A DNA stretch of 40,666 bases from an uncultured Clostridia bacterium (lineage in GTDB: Bacteria > Bacillota > Clostridia > TANB77 > CAG-508). Numbering within the stretch: the first letter of the stretch is position 1; each line of letters begins with the position of its first letter. The notes beneath the pieces were generated by a model. That model saw nothing but the letters and a program-made list of their open reading frames with translations, had not been told where the DNA came from and ran no database searches. Where the stretch lies: NCBI GenBank assembly GCA_948530865.1, contig CAOTKV010000018.1, positions 1-40,666 on the forward strand, read 5' to 3'. The translations under genes were made by a program, and so were the position numbers. This document shows, one piece after another, positions 31,596-39,728 of the stretch.

Positions 31596-33377
31596 ATGAA
31601 AACAAAAACGCAAATAGAATTTGGATTTATTGATGTTACAGCAAAATCAGACAGTCAGTTAAGCATTACAGATAAACAAGACTTTGTTGATTTAGAAGAT
31701 CTAAAACAAGATGATATTGAAGAAACAAAATATGCTACATTGGAAAGAAATCAATTTGCATTAGATGGAACATTTGAATTAATGCCTGAAAATCTAGACA
31801 ATATGTGTTTATGGTCAAGCAGTATGAGTAATGATGCTGGAATATTTGAAAGACCTCCTGTATTAACAATAAATTTTACTGAACCACATAGTAGTTTAGG
31901 TTTAACATTTTTATTTAGTAAAGCAGGAGACTATTGTAGTCATTTAAATATAACCTATTATGATAAAGATAATCAGCTAATCAACGATTCAGACTTTTAT
32001 CCTGATGATTACCAATATGTTTGTAATAATATTGTTGAAAACTACCAAAAAATAGTTATTATATTTTGTGGTACAAATAATCCATACAGATATATTAAGT
32101 TGTATCAGATATTGTATGGAGCAAACAAAACTTTTGAAGGCGATAATTTAATAAGTGCAAACATTTTAGAAGAGATGGATTTGTTAAGTTCGGAGGTTAG
32201 CATAAATACTTTAGGATTTAAAGTTTACTCTGAAGATGACGAATTTAATATTATAAATCCAACAGGGTTTTATAGTCTATTACAGCAAAGACAAGCATTT
32301 AAAGTTAAAGAACTTCTATTAAAAGAAGGAAAAGAAATAAATATGGGTACATTTTACCTTGATACTTGGAAGAATGCAGATAACAAAATTATGGAATTTG
32401 ATGCAATAGATCTAATAGGAATAATAGATAAAACAACCTTTTATGGTGGTATGTATGTTAACATACCTTTTAAAAATATGATAAAAGCTGTAATGGATTC
32501 AGCAAATGTAGCTGAAGAAAATTACGAAATACAAGAAAATCTAAAAAATATAATGATGACAGGCTATATTCCTATATGTACACATAGACAAGCATTACAA
32601 CAACTTGTATTTGCTGTTGGTGCAATTGCAGATTGTAGCAGAAGTGGCAAAATTAAAATATATACAATTGTAGATAAGGAAGATAACAATACTATTGAAC
32701 AGACAAATATATTCCAAGGCACAAAGAAAGTAGAACAAAATGAAATTGTTACAGAAGTTGCTGTAACTGCACATAATTATATAAAAGGATCTGATGTAGA
32801 AGAAGTATTTAAGGGAGTATTGGATAAAGGCGATAATAGGATCTTATTTGATAAACCAGTATATGATTTGTCGTGTGCAGCAGGAACTATAAAAGAATCT
32901 AATTGTAATTATGCAATTATAAATTGTACAGCTGAAAAAGAAATAATTGTTACTGGTCGTAAATATATAGATAATACACAAGAAATATCAGCAAAAGTTG
33001 AAGATATAGGAACAGACAGCAAATTAAATACTCTAAATATAGAATCAGCATATTTTATTAATAAAAGTAATGCACAAACAATTGCTAAAAAAGTATTAGA
33101 TTACTACCAAAAAACATATAAAACTGAATTTGATTTTATTTTAAAAGGCGAAAGTTTAACAGAAGATGTAGCAATAGAAAGTAATGATTTTAGCAGACAG
33201 TTGGTAGGCCATATTAAAAAATTAGATATAGACTTAACTGGTGGATTTTTGGCAAGTGCAGAAATAAATGCAAGAGTAAGATTATTGACAGTATTAAGGC
33301 AAGTAAAATTAAAAGAGGAATATGCATCAATGCTAGTAAGAAATGTTTATGTTCGAGAGGAGGTAAGCAATGGATGA
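31596..33377 (+). CDS. Tail/baseplate hub protein (593 aa)
   Basis: ATG 31596 with GGAG 9 nt upstream; earlier in-frame TTG and ATG overlap the SD. Segments include IEFGFIDVTAKSDSQLSITDKQ, FDAIDLIGIIDKTTFYGGMY, the helix MIKAVMDSANVAEENYEI and GYIPICTHRQALQQLVFAVGAIADCSRSGKI, typical of phage minor structural or tail-associated hub proteins in Clostridia. No peptidoglycan hydrolase motif is visible. Confidence 0.75.
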   Translation: MKTKTQIEFGFIDVTAKSDSQLSITDKQDFVDLEDLKQDDIEETKYATLERNQFALDGTFELMPENLDNMCLWSSSMSNDAGIFERPPVLTINFTEPHSSLGLTFLFSKAGDYCSHLNITYYDKDNQLINDSDFYPDDYQYVCNNIVENYQKIVIIFCGTNNPYRYIKLYQILYGANKTFEGDNLISANILEEMDLLSSEVSINTLGFKVYSEDDEFNIINPTGFYSLLQQRQAFKVKELLLKEGKEINMGTFYLDTWKNADNKIMEFDAIDLIGIIDKTTFYGGMYVNIPFKNMIKAVMDSANVAEENYEIQENLKNIMMTGYIPICTHRQALQQLVFAVGAIADCSRSGKIKIYTIVDKEDNNTIEQTNIFQGTKKVEQNEIVTEVAVTAHNYIKGSDVEEVFKGVLDKGDNRILFDKPVYDLSCAAGTIKESNCNYAIINCTAEKEIIVTGRKYIDNTQEISAKVEDIGTDSKLNTLNIESAYFINKSNAQTIAKKVLDYYQKTYKTEFDFILKGESLTEDVAIESNDFSRQLVGHIKKLDIDLTGGFLASAEINARVRLLTVLRQVKLKEEYASMLVRNVYVREEVSNG

Positions 33378-33918
33378 TTTAATATATGATAGATCAGCAA
33401 GTGATGTTGAAACAGCATTAAATAATCCAGGAAGTAGCACACATTTAAAAGGAAGTTATAACTTTACGGATTTAAATAGAGTGGAATCCTGGTGCGAATA
33501 TTTAATGAACATTTTGAAAAAATATGGTTTCTCTAGAAATTTAGTAATAAAAACTAATTGGAATATGAGAGATTATCCAACAAGAACACATATAGATAGA
33601 ATAAGAAACAATATAAAGACATTAAAAGATTTTTGCTATGCATTAACTACTGAAACAATAATTTATAATAATACATTAAATTACGAACAAGCGAATGTAC
33701 TAGAAAAAATATTATATGATACAAATCAATATTTTGAAGAAATGAACATTATATTAAATTTACCATATAATTTTGGTACAACTCTTATTCGTAGAAATTA
33801 TGTGGAATTACCTATAAACACAGACACAATAGAACAAAAACACAAAGTTCCTACAAATTATAATGTAGGAATTTTGCTTGTAAATAGAAAATATATAGAA
33901 TTAATAGAGGAGGGATAA
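33370..33918 (+). CDS. Baseplate/tail accessory protein (182 aa)
   Basis: Overlaps the hub gene by 8 nt. Helical centre (NRVESWCEYLMNILKKYG, IDRIRNNIKTLKDFCYAL) and a repeated strand motif near the C-terminus (TLIRRNYVELP and ILLVNRKYIELIEEG). Similar proteins sit before lectin-type fibres in Clostridia phages. Function inferred from position. Confidence 0.7.
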   Translation: MDDLIYDRSASDVETALNNPGSSTHLKGSYNFTDLNRVESWCEYLMNILKKYGFSRNLVIKTNWNMRDYPTRTHIDRIRNNIKTLKDFCYALTTETIIYNNTLNYEQANVLEKILYDTNQYFEEMNIILNLPYNFGTTLIRRNYVELPINTDTIEQKHKVPTNYNVGILLVNRKYIELIEEG

Positions 33919-33921
33919 TAA

Positions 33922-35193
33922 ATGGCTTATGGTACAACTTATATAACTACACAAGGAGCAATATTAGCAGCTAAAACACTACAATCAAAAATATTAGAAT
34001 TTTCACATTTTTCAATAGGTAGTGGAAATATTGCAGATCCTAGTGTAGAAACTATAAAGGCATTAACAGGATTAGTAAACCCTGAATTGAACTTTGACAT
34101 AACTAAAGTAAACAGAGAAACTGATACACAAGTTACTGTTAGAGGTTTATTTAAAAATACAGATGCTGAACAAGGATTTTGGCTAAAAGAATTAGGTTTA
34201 TATGCCATTGATCCTGATACAAATCAGGAAGTATTATTTGCATATATAAATTATGGAGAAGAAGCAGAATATATAAACAATTCTATAACAGAGAAAAAAG
34301 AGCATTATTACGATATGATAATTACTGTAGATAATGCAAATAATGTTACAATTACAGTAGATCCAAGCACAGTATATGTAAATGAACAAGAGTTGAATGA
34401 AAAAGCACAAGAACTTATAGATGATTATGATGCAAAATTTGCTAATTTAAAATCAATAGTTGTTGCACCAAATGCAGGAGCACATAATTCAATTTATAGA
34501 GGAAAAGATATAACAGACCTGTTTTATAATGGCACTTTGTCAAAACAAATTGCTGCAGGAACTTTTGATGATATATTCATAGGGGATTATATTATAGGGA
34601 AAACAAGTAAAAGAAAGTATTTAGTGGCAGATCTAAATTATAGATTACATATGGGAGATACTGAATGTACAACTCCTCATATTCTTATGATACCTGAAAA
34701 AATAATGGGAACTGCAAATATGAATGATACTAACATTACAACAGGTGGATACATTGAAAGTAAAATGTATAAAACTAACTTAACACCATATAAAAATGTA
34801 ATAAAAAATGATTTTGGAGCAGAACATATTTTGAAACATAGAAATCTATTAACAAATGCAGTAACAAATGGCTATGCAAGTGGTGGTGCTTGGTATGACT
34901 CTGAAATTGAATTGATGAATGAAAATATGGTGTATGGTGCACCTATATTTACTAATGTATGCAATGGTGCAAACTTACCTTACAACTATACAATAGATAA
35001 ATCTCAATTATCATTATTCAGACATAGACACGATTTAACAGTAGCAAGAAATGATGCTGGAGAAAGATATTGGTACTGGCTAAGAGATGTGGTTTCTTCT
35101 GCTTACTTCGCTTATGTCAGCAGCGATGGCGCTGCCTCCTGCTACACCGCTTCTAACGTGAGCGGCGTTCGTCCTGCTTTCCTAATCAAATAA
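33922..35193 (+). CDS. Tail fibre with C-type-lectin variable domain (DGR target)
   Basis: 423 residues. An N-terminal phage-fibre attachment domain (TTYITTQGAILAAKTLQSKILEF, FWLKELGLYA) leads to a C-terminal DUF6273/FGE-like lectin domain ending RYWYWLRDVV ... SGVRPAFLIK. The last 35 codons are the DGR variable repeat; the corresponding template is 760 bp downstream. Varied residues include Y, Y, S, D, A, S, C, Y, T, S and A on a framework of V, S, A, F, G, N and R. It is the probable receptor-binding protein. SD GAGGAGGG. Confidence 0.92.
   Translation: MAYGTTYITTQGAILAAKTLQSKILEFSHFSIGSGNIADPSVETIKALTGLVNPELNFDITKVNRETDTQVTVRGLFKNTDAEQGFWLKELGLYAIDPDTNQEVLFAYINYGEEAEYINNSITEKKEHYYDMIITVDNANNVTITVDPSTVYVNEQELNEKAQELIDDYDAKFANLKSIVVAPNAGAHNSIYRGKDITDLFYNGTLSKQIAAGTFDDIFIGDYIIGKTSKRKYLVADLNYRLHMGDTECTTPHILMIPEKIMGTANMNDTNITTGGYIESKMYKTNLTPYKNVIKNDFGAEHILKHRNLLTNAVTNGYASGGAWYDSEIELMNENMVYGAPIFTNVCNGANLPYNYTIDKSQLSLFRHRHDLTVARNDAGERYWYWLRDVVSSAYFAYVSSDGAASCYTASNVSGVRPAFLIK
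35087..35181 (+). repeat. DGR variable repeat (VR)
   Basis: 95 bp aligned without gaps to 35847-35941. There are 13 differences, all at positions where the template has A (A to T 4, A to G 5, A to C 4). It is the 3' end of the fibre gene; homology ends 9 bases before the stop codon. Confidence 0.97.
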
Positions 35194-35202
35194 TCAGGCA
35201 TC

Positions 35203-35223
35203 GACAGGGCTTTATGCCCTGTC
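35203..35223 (+). promoter_or_regulatory. Hairpin/cruciform downstream of VR
   Basis: GACAGGGC-TTTAT-GCCCTGTC, a perfect 8-bp stem 22 nt after the VR end. DGR targets often need such a hairpin just 3' of VR for efficient retargeting. It may also terminate transcription, although no long T run follows. Confidence 0.7.
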
Positions 35224-35250
35224 ATATAATATAGTGATTGCACAATAGAG

Positions 35251-35279
35251 TTAAAAAAATAAAAGCAAAGTGGTATAAT
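35251..35279 (+). promoter_or_regulatory. Possible promoter for the Avd-TR-RT unit
   Basis: An extended -10 (TGGTATAAT, 35271-35279) lies about 44 bp before the Avd-like start codon, with a weak TTAAAA 17 bp upstream. It could drive the template RNA and reverse transcriptase separately from the late operon. Confidence 0.5.
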
Positions 35280-35322
35280 TTCTGCGATAAAAAGAAAAGG
35301 AGTAAAAATAGTATTATTAGCA

Positions 35323-35832
35323 ATGTCAGAAATAAAAAAAAGTAAAAGAAGAGAGTCAAAATTAGAAACAATACATAGTGCATATTCAATAAGAAGATCT
35401 GTAACAAAATTAGCAGAAAACAATTTTTATATAAGTGAATCTAAAATAGAAGATATTATTGCTGAAAAAATAAAATTGTTTCCTCAAGATGAACAGACTA
35501 GACTAAAAGAAAGAACATACGATTATTTTAAACAACAAATAAGAAGGTCAACAAATAGAGTAATAGAATTAGCGTGTGGAATAAGTCAACATTTAAGAAT
35601 TGCAAATACAATATTTCCTAGTTATATGTCAGAATTTGAAGAACGAAGATTGGAAATGGATAGAGCAATGTCTTGTTGTAATGCTTTGCAAGATGAATTA
35701 CAGTATGTTGGCGAATGCTTATATGCTGATCTTAACAAATATACAAATTTAGTATTGGAAATACAAAAAGAATTTAATATGATCAAGGCTCTTCGACAAT
35801 CCGATAACAGATTTCTTAAAAATATAAAATAG
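35323..35832 (+). CDS. avd: Avd-like DGR accessory protein
   Basis: 169 residues, all helical. C-terminal segments FEERRLEMDRAMSCCNALQDEL, YTNLVLEIQKEFNMIKALRQSDNRF fit the four-helix-bundle accessory variability determinant, which forms a pentamer that binds the RT and template RNA; the gene lies between VR and TR as expected. It has an N-terminal extension over the usual 120-130 residues. The ATG is 20 nt from GGAG; an ATA codon at 35308 is better spaced, so the true start is uncertain. Confidence 0.7.
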   Translation: MSEIKKSKRRESKLETIHSAYSIRRSVTKLAENNFYISESKIEDIIAEKIKLFPQDEQTRLKERTYDYFKQQIRRSTNRVIELACGISQHLRIANTIFPSYMSEFEERRLEMDRAMSCCNALQDELQYVGECLYADLNKYTNLVLEIQKEFNMIKALRQSDNRFLKNIK

Positions 35833-35846
35833 TGGGTAATCTTTAT

Positions 35847-35941
35847 ATGTGGTTTCTTCTGCTAACTTCGCTAATGTCAACAGCAATGGCAATGCCAACT
35901 ACAACAACGCTTCTAACGTGAACGGCGTTCGTCCTGATTTC
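35847..35941 (+). repeat. DGR template repeat (TR)
   Basis: Matches VR except at 13 template adenines. In the fibre frame it has ten AAY codons plus TAC and GAT, the sites that are diversified. It starts 15 nt after the Avd-like stop. The 148 nt from TR to RT (35942-36089) hold no gene and presumably belong to the structured template RNA used for cDNA priming. Confidence 0.97.
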
Positions 35942-36089
35942 ACACCCTTGCAATTTTAAATGGGCTATGATTCCATAAGTAAGGCTATGGGAAAGGAAAG
36001 GAAAGATTATCCCTTCAGCAATGCGAAGGCTGATAAATGCTAATCATTATGCATTTAGTTACGACTAGTAATGCTATATAAGTGATTTT

Positions 36090-37214
36090 ATGAATAATTT
36101 TTTTGATGCTAATAAGATCTATGAGGCTGGAACAAAAGCAATAAAAGCTGCACCTTTTAAATATAAATCGCAACTTTTTGAAATTAATCATCTAATAGAA
36201 ACAGCAGAGTTACAAAAAGCAATGATAGAGGGAAGATACAGGCCAACAAAAGGTACAAAATTCACAATAAAAGAAAGAGGAAAAATAAGAAATATTACAA
36301 CTAATGAAATTATAGACAAAACAGTAAATCATTTATTATGTGATAATATTTTGAATCCAGCAATTACTCCTTACCTTATATATGATAATAGTGCTAGTCA
36401 AACAGGAAAAGGTGTAGCATTTCATAGAAAAAGATTAGAAATACACTTACATCAATATTATAGAGAACATAAAAGTAATGAGGGATACATATTGCTGATA
36501 GATTTTAGCAGATATTATGCAAGCATCCCTCATAATTTATGTTTAAAAAGTTTAGAATCATTTTTAAAAAATGTAAATCCAGGAGAAGCAAAAATTGCAT
36601 TATGGATTTTAAGAAATCTATTTGATGTATTTAATATTGATAATAAGAATATGAAAGGTGTTGACATAGGAAGTCAGCCATCACAAAATATAGGAATTTC
36701 ATATCCTTCCAAAATAGACAATTATATTAAAATTGTAAAAGGTGTTAAGCATTATGGAAGATATACGGATGATATGTATATAATTCATCAAGACAAAGAT
36801 TTTTTACAACAGTTATTGAAAGAAATTAAACAAATTGCAGATAGTTTAGGATTAATAATTAATCCTAAAAAGACTCAATTGTGTAAAGTATCACAATTAT
36901 TTAGAGTTTTACAGTTGCAATATAAATTGACAGAAACAGGACGAGTAGTTAGAAAAATACATCCAAAAGCAATTACTCGAGAAAGAAGAAAATTAAAAGC
37001 ATACAAAAGACTATTAGATAAAGGAATTTTGACTATAAATGAAATAGAAAATATTTTTAAATCCTGGATATCAGGTAACTATAAAAATATGTCAATACAA
37101 CAAATATCTAATATGTCTCAACTATATTATGATTTATTTAGGAGGAAAATAAAATGGAAAAATCGTGGGAAATTACGCTTTCTGATGGAACAAAACTTAA
37201 AAACCTTAGATTAA
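36090..37214 (+). CDS. DGR reverse transcriptase
   Basis: 374 residues. RT motif A is LLIDFSRYYASI with Asp138; the DGR-specific motif IGSQPSQ is at 193-199 in place of the usual QG; the catalytic YTDD is at 225-228; INPKKTQL follows and a basic thumb region (AITRERRKLKAYKRLL) ends the protein. It copies TR RNA into A-mutagenised cDNA that replaces VR. The SD before the ATG is weak. Its end overlaps the next gene by 61 nt. Confidence 0.96.
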   Translation: MNNFFDANKIYEAGTKAIKAAPFKYKSQLFEINHLIETAELQKAMIEGRYRPTKGTKFTIKERGKIRNITTNEIIDKTVNHLLCDNILNPAITPYLIYDNSASQTGKGVAFHRKRLEIHLHQYYREHKSNEGYILLIDFSRYYASIPHNLCLKSLESFLKNVNPGEAKIALWILRNLFDVFNIDNKNMKGVDIGSQPSQNIGISYPSKIDNYIKIVKGVKHYGRYTDDMYIIHQDKDFLQQLLKEIKQIADSLGLIINPKKTQLCKVSQLFRVLQLQYKLTETGRVVRKIHPKAITRERRKLKAYKRLLDKGILTINEIENIFKSWISGNYKNMSIQQISNMSQLYYDLFRRKIKWKNRGKLRFLMEQNLKTLD

Positions 37215-37483
37215 GTGGAAATAACTATATATCTAATACAGAAATTACAGAAAATGATTTCAAAGGAAAGTTATCAAAAGTTATAATAAAAGAAATTACA
37301 GATGATGGACAAACAATAATGCAAGAATATGAACATATGGAATTAGTACAAATAGTTCACTATGAAGATGGATATTATTTTATTTTAAGGGAATTATCTG
37401 CAGCTGAATTAAAAGAAATAAAAATGCAAAGCGACATAGAATATTTAGCAATGATGACAGATATTGACTTAGAGGAGGTATAG
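37154..37483 (+). CDS. Tail-region protein (109 aa), unknown
   Basis: AGGAGG before ATG 37154. An N-terminal beta domain (WEITLSDGTKLKNLRLSGNNY, GKLSKVIIKEITDDGQTIMQEY) and a helical C-terminus. Such proteins commonly follow tail fibre genes and precede XkdX in Firmicutes phages. No defined function. Confidence 0.75.
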   Translation: MEKSWEITLSDGTKLKNLRLSGNNYISNTEITENDFKGKLSKVIIKEITDDGQTIMQEYEHMELVQIVHYEDGYYFILRELSAAELKEIKMQSDIEYLAMMTDIDLEEV

Positions 37484-37484
37484 T

Positions 37485-37637
37485 ATGAAAGAACATAGTA
37501 AAAACTTTGAAAAAGTAAAAAAATATTATGATAATGGGATGTGGAATAAAACCAGGGTATATAATGCTGTTGGTAAATGGATAACAAAAGAAGAATATAA
37601 AGAAATAACTGAAGAAGATTATGAAACAAACGCTTAA
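37485..37637 (+). CDS. XkdX family protein (50 aa)
   Basis: GGAGGTATAGT precedes ATG 37485. The pattern FEKVKKYYDNGMWNKTRVYNAV-x-KWITKEEYKEITEEDY is the XkdX signature. Usually located after tail genes and before lysis genes; role unknown. Confidence 0.85.
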   Translation: MKEHSKNFEKVKKYYDNGMWNKTRVYNAVGKWITKEEYKEITEEDYETNA

Positions 37638-37658
37638 TTATAAGGCGTTATTTTTTTG
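37629..37658 (+). terminator. Terminator overlapping the XkdX stop
   Basis: AACGC-TTA pairs with TAA-G-GCGTT and is followed by a seven-T run (37651-37657). Confidence 0.7.
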
Positions 37659-37688
37659 TATCAAAACACAAAGAAAGGAGATAAGCCT

Positions 37689-37934
37689 ATGGAACAGGGA
37701 TTTGAAACGGAAGTATTAACAAGACTGGCCGTAATAGAAAGTAAACTAGATGGATACAAAGAATTAAAATCTGTAGCTTATGAAGCAAATACACGAAGTA
37801 AAGAAAATACAGAAGAAATTACAGAAATAAACGAAAGAATAAAATGGATTACAAGAACTGTAGTAGCTGCAGTTATAACTGGCGTGATTGGAATAGGAAT
37901 TGCACTATTGAAAAGTGGAATAGGAATCCAATAG
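37689..37934 (+). CDS. XhlA-like hemolysin/holin-associated protein
   Basis: 81 residues from ATG 37689 (AGGAG 9 nt upstream; the earlier in-frame ATG 37656 lacks an SD). An N-terminal coiled coil (RLAVIESKLDGYKELK, RSKENTEEITEINERIKW) and one C-terminal membrane segment (TVVAAVITGVIGIGIALL), the XhlA layout. XhlA proteins sit in the membrane and cooperate with holin in lysis. Confidence 0.85.
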   Translation: MEQGFETEVLTRLAVIESKLDGYKELKSVAYEANTRSKENTEEITEINERIKWITRTVVAAVITGVIGIGIALLKSGIGIQ

Positions 37935-37946
37935 AAAGGAGTTATT

Positions 37947-38159
37947 ATGAAACAAGCGTGGAATGATCTTAAAAGTTTTGTAACAGTAGCAGTAATATTA
38001 ACTTTAGTGGCACTAATTATTATAATGGCTATTAAAGGAAATTGGGATATGTTTCAAATTGTATTTACACTTTTTAGTTCAGTAACAGCATCAGTTATTA
38101 CATACTTTTTTACTAAAAAGAGCGAAAGTAAGACAACAAATGATACCACCCAGGAATAA
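37947..38159 (+). CDS. Probable holin (70 aa)
   Basis: Two membrane segments, about residues 11-30 and 35-54, separated by a short turn (KGNWDM), with a charged C-tail (TKKSESKTTNDTTQE). Small size and position between XhlA and amidase fit a class II holin. SD AAAGGAG. Confidence 0.75.
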   Translation: MKQAWNDLKSFVTVAVILTLVALIIIMAIKGNWDMFQIVFTLFSSVTASVITYFFTKKSESKTTNDTTQE

Positions 38160-38198
38160 AAAACGGCTTAAAACGCAACCTCGCAAGCCGTTTTTTTT
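38160..38198 (+). terminator. Terminator after the holin
   Basis: AAAACGGCTT pairs with AAGCCGTTTT, followed by a long T run. First of three stacked hairpins. Confidence 0.9.
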
Positions 38199-38199
38199 C

Positions 38200-38265
38200 A
38201 ATACCAGGATAAATTTCTGGTATTTATATAAAACAGGAAGAAAAATCAAAAATCTTCCTGTTTTT
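38200..38265 (+). terminator. Two further hairpins before the amidase
   Basis: AATACCAG (38200-38207) pairs with CTGGTATT (38217-38224). Then AAACAGGAAGA (38231-38241) pairs with TCTTCCTGTTT (38253-38263) and a T run follows. The second is a good terminator. The stack upstream of the endolysin may delay or restrict its expression. Confidence 0.75.
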
Positions 38266-38293
38266 CATTTTATAAAAGAAAGGATGATTTTTT

Positions 38294-38371
38294 ATGGAAG
38301 AAGAAATCGAATTAACTGAAGAAATGAAACAAGAATTAACAAATGGAAAGGAGGAAAATGAAAATGATTAA
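38294..38371 (+). CDS. Short acidic ORF upstream of amidase (25 aa)
   Basis: SD AAAGGATGA before ATG 38294. The product MEEEIELTEEMKQELTNGKE... is acidic. The coding region includes the SD of the amidase gene and overlaps its start, so translation could be coupled. Similar tiny acidic ORFs precede endolysins in related phages. Confidence 0.55.
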   Translation: MEEEIELTEEMKQELTNGKEENEND

Positions 38372-39320
38372 ATCAGGATTAACAAATGTAGTAGTAGAAG
38401 CAAATTCAAGTAATTACACACAAGGAAGAAAAGGATATAAAGTTTGCAAAATAACACCTCATCATATGGCTGGTGTTTTATCTGCAGAACAATGTGGTAG
38501 AATATTCCAAGCAAAAGGAAGGCAAGCAAGTTCTAATTATGGTATTGGCAATGATGGAAAAATAACTTGCTATGTTGGAGAAGAAAATAGAGCGTGGACA
38601 TCAAGTAATAGTGTAAATGACTGTCAAGCAATTACAATTGAAGTTTCTAATAGTTCTACAGGTGGAGAGTGGCCAGTATCTGCTGCAGCTTGGGACTCAC
38701 TTGTGAATTTATGTGTAGATATATGTAAAAGATATAATTTTAGACTTATATATGATGGTACAAAAAACGGAAGTTTAACAAGACATAATATGTTCGCAAA
38801 TACAAGCTGTCCAGGAAAATACTTACAAGATAGATTCCCACAATTAGTAAAAGAAGTTAATGAAAAACTAGATGGAAATACAACACCTGTAACACCAACA
38901 CAAAATACAAGTAATTCATATTTAGTAAAGGTAACGACAGATGCTTTAAATATTAGAAGTGGTGCAGGAACAAATAATTCAATAGTAGGTTGCATTAGAG
39001 ATAAGGGAACATATACAATAGTTGAAACGCAAGAAAATTGGGGTAAATTAAAATCAGGTGCTGGATGGATCTGTTTAGATTATACACAAAAAGTAGGATC
39101 AATAAATACTGTTACACCTGCAGCATCAACAAGTTTCTCAAAAGGCCAAAAAGTCACATTAAAAACATCTGCTTCTAAATATTGCACAGGACAAACAATT
39201 CCTTCATATATAAAAGGAAAGACTTATACAATAATGCAAGTAGGAAGTGGAAACACACATCCTGATGGTGTACTATTACAAGAAATTATGTCTTGGGTAT
39301 ATAAATCAGATGTTCAATAA
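38364..39320 (+). CDS. Endolysin: N-acetylmuramoyl-L-alanine amidase with SH3 domains
   Basis: 318 residues from ATG 38364 (AGGAGG 9 nt upstream; ATG 38358 is too close). An Amidase_2 domain at about 10-170 has zinc ligands in ITPHHMAG, SLTRHNMF and TSCPGKYL. A bacterial SH3 domain follows (TDALNIRSGAGTNNSIVG) and a second SH3-like cell-wall domain (FSKGQKVTLKTSASKY, YTIMQVGSG). It cleaves the amide bond between muramic acid and the stem peptide after holin opens the membrane. Confidence 0.95.
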   Translation: MIKSGLTNVVVEANSSNYTQGRKGYKVCKITPHHMAGVLSAEQCGRIFQAKGRQASSNYGIGNDGKITCYVGEENRAWTSSNSVNDCQAITIEVSNSSTGGEWPVSAAAWDSLVNLCVDICKRYNFRLIYDGTKNGSLTRHNMFANTSCPGKYLQDRFPQLVKEVNEKLDGNTTPVTPTQNTSNSYLVKVTTDALNIRSGAGTNNSIVGCIRDKGTYTIVETQENWGKLKSGAGWICLDYTQKVGSINTVTPAASTSFSKGQKVTLKTSASKYCTGQTIPSYIKGKTYTIMQVGSGNTHPDGVLLQEIMSWVYKSDVQ

Positions 39321-39325
39321 TATAA

Positions 39326-39350
39326 AAGGGAGATTTTATCTCCCTTATTG
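39326..39350. terminator. Bidirectional terminator between endolysin and MutS-like gene
   Basis: AAGGGAGAT-TTT-ATCTCCCTT is flanked by A on the left and T-rich sequence on the right. It separates two convergent genes; the leftward stop codon lies within it. Confidence 0.85.
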
Positions 39351-39728
39351 TATATTTTTCAAATTTTGTTGTATAGTATATAATATATCAAATGCTTCCT
39401 TAAAGGTTGTATTATTCAAATCAATACTCTTAATTTTTTTGATAATTTGATCATAAGAAGTATTTTGATTAGAAGATGCTAGATTAGATATTATTTCAAA
39501 GTTAAGGTCCTTTGATTTTAATAATTGTGTATATTTTTCTAATTTGGCGATTGGAAATCCACATTTTATTATATCTGGCCCAAGATCAGTTAATTTTAAT
39601 CCGATTGCATTTGAAACTTTTCTAGCATCTTCATTTAAGATATTATAAAAAATACCTACTTTAAAAATATAAATTTTTTCAGAATCTTTTTTCTTAAGAT
39701 CTTCATATTGCTTTAGAAGTTTGCTCAT
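39345..39728 (-). CDS. Stand-alone MutS domain-I-like protein
   Basis: 127 residues aligning in pattern to the MutS N-terminal mismatch-recognition domain: LLKQYEDLKKKDSEKIYIFKVGIFYNILNEDA, IGLKLTDLG, CGFPIAKLEKYTQLLKSKDLNFEII. The MutS F-x-E motif reads FYN, so the mismatch-contacting Glu is Asn. No ATPase domain. MutS-like domain-I proteins have been described as accessory genes of some DGRs; the DGR here is about 2 kb away. It is the second gene of a leftward pair with an XRE regulator, overlapping it by 26 nt. Confidence 0.8.
   Translation of the reverse strand: MSKLLKQYEDLKKKDSEKIYIFKVGIFYNILNEDARKVSNAIGLKLTDLGPDIIKCGFPIAKLEKYTQLLKSKDLNFEIISNLASSNQNTSYDQIIKKIKSIDLNNTTFKEAFDILYTIQQNLKNIQ

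Noticed and set aside
34000..35086. A second variable repeat or target elsewhere in the window
   Set aside because: No other copy of the TTCTAACGTGA core or of the GVRPAF coding sequence was found apart from VR and TR.
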